The position numbers and the translations under genes are program-made. Below are positions 23,701-26,626 of a DNA stretch of 26,626 bases, piece after piece. Location: the NCBI GenBank assembly GCA_910577805.1, contig CAJTOE010000016.1:1-26626 (forward strand). The letters run 5' to 3'. The DNA comes from an uncultured Oscillospiraceae bacterium. GTDB taxonomy: Bacteria; Bacillota; Clostridia; Oscillospirales; Oscillospiraceae. The stretch's first letter is position 1. Every line of letters begins with the position of its first letter. The notes under the pieces were generated by a model that did not search any database, had not been told where the DNA came from, and worked only from the letters and a program-made list of their open reading frames with translations.

Positions 23701-24301
23701 GCACAAAGGCGGAGACTTTCCCGGTTCCCAAGGAGGAGGACCCGCGTTCGATGTAGATGTACAGAGGGGAATCCGCCGTACCCACGATGGTGTATTCCGA
23801 AAAGGCCATCGCATCCGCAAAATCCCCGTCGCCGGGGTCCAGGACGATTTTGTCCCCAACAGACAGCCCTGTCTGTTGAAGCATTTTCGGCTCCACCAGA
23901 CATTCGTCTCCCCGCTGTGGAAACCGGCCCTCCACCAGGCGGGGGGCGTTGATGCCCGGCGTCTGGGTGAAGGAGAGGGCTTTGACGATGTAGCCGGAGC
24001 CGTCGATGGGGACCACCGCGTCCACGGTGCAGGCCCCCTCCGCCTCCCGCACGCCGGGTTGGTCTGCCAGCGCGGCCACGTCCTCCTCTGTGACCCCCAG
24101 GGTGGAGACGATGTGTAAATCCATCAGCTTTTGCTGGTCGAAATACTGGTCGGCGCTGCGCTTCATATCCGGTTCCGTCGCCCGCAGGCCCGCCAGGAAG
24201 CACACCGCCAGCGCGGAAAGCACCAGCAGGGAAAGAAAGCGGCTGCGGGTATTTTTGATTTCCCGCAGCAGGTCGGTGACCAGACGGTTTTTCCTTACCA
24301 T
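20759..24301 (-). CDS. Large FtsX/MacB-type ABC permease with extracellular coiled coil
   Basis: 1180 aa, far longer than a normal FtsX/MacB permease. One helix near 20-40, an extracytoplasmic domain (about 45-230), then nearly 400 residues (about 240-620) of heptad-like repeats such as DAEQELADAE, ELDDGW and KYRDGIQELADARVEL. A first FtsX block of three helices follows (about 645-790). A fourth-type helix near 822-842 starts the second half, with a second extracytoplasmic domain (about 845-1045) and a terminal FtsX block carrying NINITERMRELATLKVLGF. It overlaps its ATPase gene by 7 bp. Such proteins transmit ATP-driven motion across the membrane rather than form a pore; the coiled coil suggests it reaches into the cell wall or contacts a partner. 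Substrate unknown. Confidence 0.92.
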   Translation of the reverse strand: MVRKNRLVTDLLREIKNTRSRFLSLLVLSALAVCFLAGLRATEPDMKRSADQYFDQQKLMDLHIVSTLGVTEEDVAALADQPGVREAEGACTVDAVVPIDGSGYIVKALSFTQTPGINAPRLVEGRFPQRGDECLVEPKMLQQTGLSVGDKIVLDPGDGDFADAMAFSEYTIVGTADSPLYIYIERGSSSLGTGKVSAFVLLPLEGFSLDYYTDAYLLAEGAAELDSYSTAYEDRIDALETELDPVGEERARLRREEIYDEANEKLTDAEQELADAEREAAEELAEAEQELADGRKELDDGWTEYRDGQRELENEIAKANREIADAEQELVDAEAELREGEQEIADAKIELADARVELDDGWAEYEDGLKEWKKGWVLYEDGLRDYNKGKEEYESGLAKYKSGMAQYQSGLSQLSQAQGQLAQARSALSSLQNQLPSITDPIQQAAIQAQINALRQQIASGEAQISASQSQLASSKAQLDAAKAQLDATEPQLSHAHVELERTLTTLTRARRELRDAEEELNSGEADYAQGQADLAQAERDVADGWQKYRDGIQELADARVELRDETARARRELADALQDLNEGEAEYADGLVEYEDGKKEAEEKIADAKVELEQARRDLDSLEDCEWYILGRNTNTGYLSYSMDADRMGNLAAVFPLIFFLVAALVCLTTMTRMVEEQRVTIGGLKALGFSRGAIAMKYVGYGLLASILGSAIGLAVGLTVIPWIICTAWGIIYTLGDTIYGFYPFLSIPAALAAIATITLSALWACFSTLTAVPAQLMRPKAPPIGKRVLLERIGFIWKRLSFHLKVTLRNLFRYQKRFWMTVIGIGGCASLIVTAFGLRDSIFTITERQYGEIYRYTVEVGLVDKITAGELRQVERKLENNPLVSAWMPCRSEMITAESPRRSMDVYLQAVQSQEDLSRFVDLHHRLDNDPVVLPADGVVLNEKLAYMLGVEPGDTVLLDGDKRVEARVANVTEHYIMHYVYMTDEYYQTLFGKAPEDNLILMDCPSAEEELETLSRDLVALDGVTTLTRIADTRETFMSSLSTVDYAVFLIIVCAAALAFVVLYNLTNINITERMRELATLKVLGFYDGELSAYVYRENVILTGFGVALGMVLGKLLHQWLILTVEIEQIMFGRVVERASYGYAVLLTVLFSLLVNLAAHWKLKKLDMVESLKTVE

Positions 24302-24996
24302 TCGATCTCCTCCACCGGGACAGGCGTTTGGTGGACCTCGATGTTGTCCACCCGGCCGTTTTTGATGTGGATCACTTTATCTGCCATAGGGGCGATGGCG
24401 GTATTGTGGGTGATGACGACCACGGTCATGCCCATCTGCCGGCAGGTGTCCTGCAAGAGCTTCAGAATGGCCTTGCCGGTGACGTAGTCCAGCGCCCCGG
24501 TAGGCTCGTCGCACAGCAGGAGCTTTGGGTTTTTGGCCAGTGCGCGGGCGATCGCCACCCGCTGCTGTTCGCCGCCGGAGAGCTGGGCGGGGAAGTTATT
24601 CAGCCGGTCCTCCAGGCCCACATGGGTCAGGACCTCCCGGGGCACAAGGGGATTTTTGCAGATTTGGGAAGCCAGCTCCACATTTTCCAGGGCGGTGAGA
24701 TTCTGAACCAGGTTATAGAACTGAAAGACAAAGCCGATGTCGTGGCGGCGGTAGGTGGTGAGGCGGCGGGCGTTGTAGCCGCTGACCAGCTCTCCGTCCA
24801 CCGAGATGGTCCCGCCGTCGCAGGCGTCCATGCCGCCCAGGATGTTCAGCACGGTGGTTTTCCCCGCGCCGGAGGGGCCGACAATGATGACGAACTCCCC
24901 CTTGTTGATATCAAAGGTGATGTTGTCCACGGCGGTGATGGTGACCTCCCCCATCCGGTAGCGCTTCACCACGTTTTCCAGAGTGATATATGCCAT
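24295..24996 (-). CDS. ABC transporter ATP-binding protein (LolD/MacB type)
   Basis: 233 aa, a complete NBD: Walker A GPSGAGKTT (40-48), Q-loop Gln92, signature LSGGEQQ (139-145), Walker B LLLCDEPTGALD (159-170), and an H-loop in VVITHNTAIA. Length and wording fit the LolD/MacB/FtsE-like group that powers type VII mechanotransmission permeases. Its stop is 7 bp inside the permease gene and GAGGAG in its last codons is the permease ribosome site, so the pair is stoichiometrically linked. No MacA-like adaptor is present, as expected in a Gram-positive. A promoter lies at 25036-25064. Confidence 0.95.
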   Translation of the reverse strand: MAYITLENVVKRYRMGEVTITAVDNITFDINKGEFVIIVGPSGAGKTTVLNILGGMDACDGGTISVDGELVSGYNARRLTTYRRHDIGFVFQFYNLVQNLTALENVELASQICKNPLVPREVLTHVGLEDRLNNFPAQLSGGEQQRVAIARALAKNPKLLLCDEPTGALDYVTGKAILKLLQDTCRQMGMTVVVITHNTAIAPMADKVIHIKNGRVDNIEVHQTPVPVEEIEW

Positions 24997-25035
24997 ATCG
25001 CGCCTCCTCGCGTTTTTTCACAGGTTCTTCTTTTC

Positions 25036-25064
25036 ACTATACCTGCAGGGCAGAAGAAAATCAA
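25036..25064 (-). promoter_or_regulatory. Promoter of the ABC ATPase-permease pair
   Basis: Minus-strand TTGATT (25064-25059) and TATAGT (25041-25036) with 17 bp spacing, about 40 bp before the ATG. The CCTGCAGG palindrome (25042-25049) within the spacer could be an operator, but nothing else supports this. Confidence 0.6.
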
Positions 25065-25196
25065 GAAGGTTTTTGTGGAATCTTGGATTTGTGGGGGGGA
25101 ATGGGGATTCTACCTCCCCTCCCCCTATATCAGAATAAAATCCCCTCTAACAGCTCAAACTGTCCTGGAAGGAGAGCTTTTTAAGGAGAGATATTT

Positions 25197-25652
25197 ATGG
25201 GATGCTTTTGGGTCCTGGAGGCCAACGAGGGCATTGAGGGCAGAATCTACCGCCGCCTGCGTGAGCTGGGCCGGACCGCCCCGGTGTGCTTTGACCGGGA
25301 GCGGCCGTCTTTGCTGGTGGTGTCCCCCAGCGCGGCGCGGCAGGGCGTGGAGCTGCCCGACTGCCGTACAGTACTGCTTCCTGGGCAGGCGGGAGAACTG
25401 CTGCGGACCAAACAAGCGGCCAGCGCGGTCAGCTACGGTCCCTCGCCCAGGGATACCCTCACGCTGTCCAGCCGGGAGGGGGACCATCTGTGGGCGGCGC
25501 TCCAGCGGGAGCTGGTCACAGTAGATGGCCGGGTGGTGGAGCCCCAGGAATTCCCCCTGGAGCTGGAGGAAAACACCACATCCATGTCCGCGCTGGCGGC
25601 GGCGGGGGCGCTGCTTTTGCTGGGGGTCCCGCCGGAGCAGCTTTCGCTGTAA
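25197..25652 (+). CDS. Conserved-looking protein of unknown function
   Basis: 151 aa, not recognised. No signal peptide, membrane segment or nucleotide-binding motif. The N-terminal half (LLVVSPSAARQGVELPDCRT) reads like a small alpha/beta fold, followed by AASAVSYGPSPRDTLTLSS (75-93) and LQRELVTVDGRVVEPQEFPL (about 102-121), two blocks whose density of Gly, Pro, Asp and Ser looks conserved. The last 25 residues are Ala/Leu-rich. AAGGAG lies 8-9 nt before the ATG and codon use matches its neighbours, so it is very likely a real gene. It is monocistronic, divergent from the ABC ATPase and convergent with the DUF896 gene, with which it shares a terminator. Confidence 0.8.
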   Translation: MGCFWVLEANEGIEGRIYRRLRELGRTAPVCFDRERPSLLVVSPSAARQGVELPDCRTVLLPGQAGELLRTKQAASAVSYGPSPRDTLTLSSREGDHLWAALQRELVTVDGRVVEPQEFPLELEENTTSMSALAAAGALLLLGVPPEQLSL

Positions 25653-25672
25653 GAAAAGCGTAAAGAGCGTAC

Positions 25673-25711
25673 AAAAAGATGCTGTCCTACAGCTTGGACA
25701 GCATCTTTTTT
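25673..25711. terminator. Bidirectional terminator between convergent genes
   Basis: A perfect stem of about 15 bp (25673-25687 with 25696-25710) with A5 on the left and T6 on the right, 21 nt after the plus-strand stop and 12 nt after the minus-strand DUF896 stop. Confidence 0.95.
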
Positions 25712-25723
25712 GTCAATTCACAG

Positions 25724-25927
25724 TCATTTCCGCTCCAACTTGCGCTTTTTCCCATCCGGGGTTTGAATATACGTGTTATCCAGCTGGGCGGTCAGATTGG
25801 CCTTCACCGCGTCGATATACTCCCGGCGCAGAAGTGCCAGCTCCGCTTTTTCCGCCTCCGTCAGCCCCTCCGGGCTTTTGGACTTCCGGGCCAGCGCATT
25901 GATGCGCTCGATTTTCTTCGGTTCCAT
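25724..25927 (-). CDS. DUF896 (UPF0291) protein, YnzC-like
   Basis: 67 aa. KKIERINALARKSKSPEGLT (4-23) and LRREYI followed by QLDNTYIQTPDGKK (47-60) are the complete DUF896 signature. Bacillus YnzC is a short cytoplasmic two-helix protein in the SOS-linked yneA operon; its molecular role is unknown. The C-terminal tail KKRKLERK is basic. It follows the ylmH-like gene by 11 nt with a GGAG/GAGG ribosome site, so it is co-transcribed with that S4 RNA-binding protein, not with an SOS operon here. Confidence 0.92.
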   Translation of the reverse strand: MEPKKIERINALARKSKSPEGLTEAEKAELALLRREYIDAVKANLTAQLDNTYIQTPDGKKRKLERK

Positions 25928-25938
25928 TCCTCTGTCTC

Positions 25939-26626
25939 CTATCCATGGCGTTCCAGCAGAAGCATAATCCTGCCCTTCTTAGACTCCCCCAAAACCTCCT
26001 TGACTACGCACTTCCCCAGCCCGCGGCAGGTCAGCACGTCCCCTTGGGCCACAGCCCGGTCCGGCTTGATGCACTCCCGGTGGTTCACCGCCGCTTTTCC
26101 TGCGCTGATGTACTGGGCGGCTTTCCCGCGGGACAGGGAGAATCCCGCCGCCAGCACCGCGTCCAGCCGCAGAGCGGCCACCGTGTCCCGGATGGTCTTT
26201 ACGCTGGGGGGCGTGACGTGCAGCTCGTCCAAAGCGATCTCCCGCAGCTTCAGCCGGTAACGCCCCGCGCTCTCCCACTGGGACAGCACAATGGACAGCC
26301 CCCGGCGCAGGACCAAAAGCTGACACCGGCCCTCCTCCACCAGGATATCGCCCAGCAGCTCCCGCGTGACCCCAAGACCCATAAGCGAGCCTAAAATATC
26401 CCGGTGGGACAGCCCGGCCCCCGGCGGGAACTGGGCCTCCACCGCCGCCACAGGCCCTTCCGGGTCAGTCCGGAACGCGTCCTCCTCCTGCCAGTCGGGC
26501 AGGAAAGCACAAATCTGCCGTTCCGCCTGGGCGAAGCCGCCCCAGAACAGGTGCCGGGGCCGTCCCCAGGCGGAGAGCAGGGCGGTGACAGACGCTTGCT
26601 CTCCGGGGGAAAGGAACGGGGTGTGG
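25939..26626 (-). CDS. YlmH-like S4-domain RNA-binding protein (5' end outside window)
   Basis: The reading frame is open to the window edge, so the N-terminus is missing; the GTG at 26451 is internal. Visible upstream are HTPFLSPGEQ and FWGGFAQAERQICAFLPDW, then LSHRDILGSLMGLGVTRE and GDILV, all typical of YlmH. The C-terminal S4 domain (RLDAVLAAGFSLSRGKAAQY, AGKAAVNHRECIKPDRAV) binds structured RNA. YlmH lies in the ylmDEFGH cluster by the division genes of many Firmicutes and has been implicated in rescuing stalled or obstructed ribosomes. About 229 residues are seen out of roughly 255-260. It is upstream of the DUF896 gene. Confidence 0.9.
   Translation of the reverse strand, partial: HTPFLSPGEQASVTALLSAWGRPRHLFWGGFAQAERQICAFLPDWQEEDAFRTDPEGPVAAVEAQFPPGAGLSHRDILGSLMGLGVTRELLGDILVEEGRCQLLVLRRGLSIVLSQWESAGRYRLKLREIALDELHVTPPSVKTIRDTVAALRLDAVLAAGFSLSRGKAAQYISAGKAAVNHRECIKPDRAVAQGDVLTCRGLGKCVVKEVLGESKKGRIMLLLERHG

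Noticed and set aside
24328..25524. 398-aa plus-strand ORF over the ABC ATPase gene
   Set aside because: Antisense to a clear Walker A/B ATPase and running through the promoter gap; no ribosome site or motifs.

Overview
The window looks like chromosomal DNA from a GC-rich, low-redundancy gut Clostridia genome, most plausibly Oscillospiraceae (Flavonifractor/Oscillibacter-like). The reasons are: the ParB/Noc/Soj set with a perfect Firmicutes parS, Clostridia-type HisRS and SerRS, the DUF896 and YlmH genes, a BMP-type purine nucleoside ABC transporter, and the short GC-rich palindromic repeats at the left end. The genus is inference. Almost everything except a Na/H-dicarboxylate symporter and one small unknown gene is on the minus strand.

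Left end (1-866): no ordinary gene, but dense structure. Three copies of a palindromic repeat surround what I read as a par/Fst-like type I toxin-antitoxin locus. It comprises a 31-aa membrane peptide on the minus strand, a short antisense RNA on the plus strand converging on a shared bidirectional terminator, direct repeats that let the RNA pair with the toxin start, and a 5' hairpin that hides the toxin ribosome site. A second antitoxin-like RNA without a toxin lies next to aspS and shares its terminator.

867-5901: aspS, a small anchored protein and hisS form a tRNA-synthetase operon. Upstream of it are a methylglyoxal-synthase-like protein whose catalytic residues are replaced, and a short MinD. 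A strong terminator ends right before the hisS ribosome site. 5943-12719: a long minus-strand series noc, parA, parB, membrane coiled-coil protein, serS, PilZ protein, an mscL remnant, small membrane protein, rsmG. Two perfect parS sites lie in it, so the region is probably near the replication origin. ParB and Noc carry exactly the residues known to separate parS from NBS recognition.

12923-14687: a DAACS symporter (plus) converges on tadA (minus). 14864-20585: xpt, a BMP lipoprotein, a double ABC ATPase and two permeases form a purine uptake and salvage unit punctuated by intrinsic terminators. 20759-24996: a LolD/MacB-type ATPase and a giant FtsX-type permease with a coiled coil of nearly 400 residues. 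25197-26626: a small unknown gene converges on a ylmH-like/DUF896 operon; the ylmH-like gene runs off the window.
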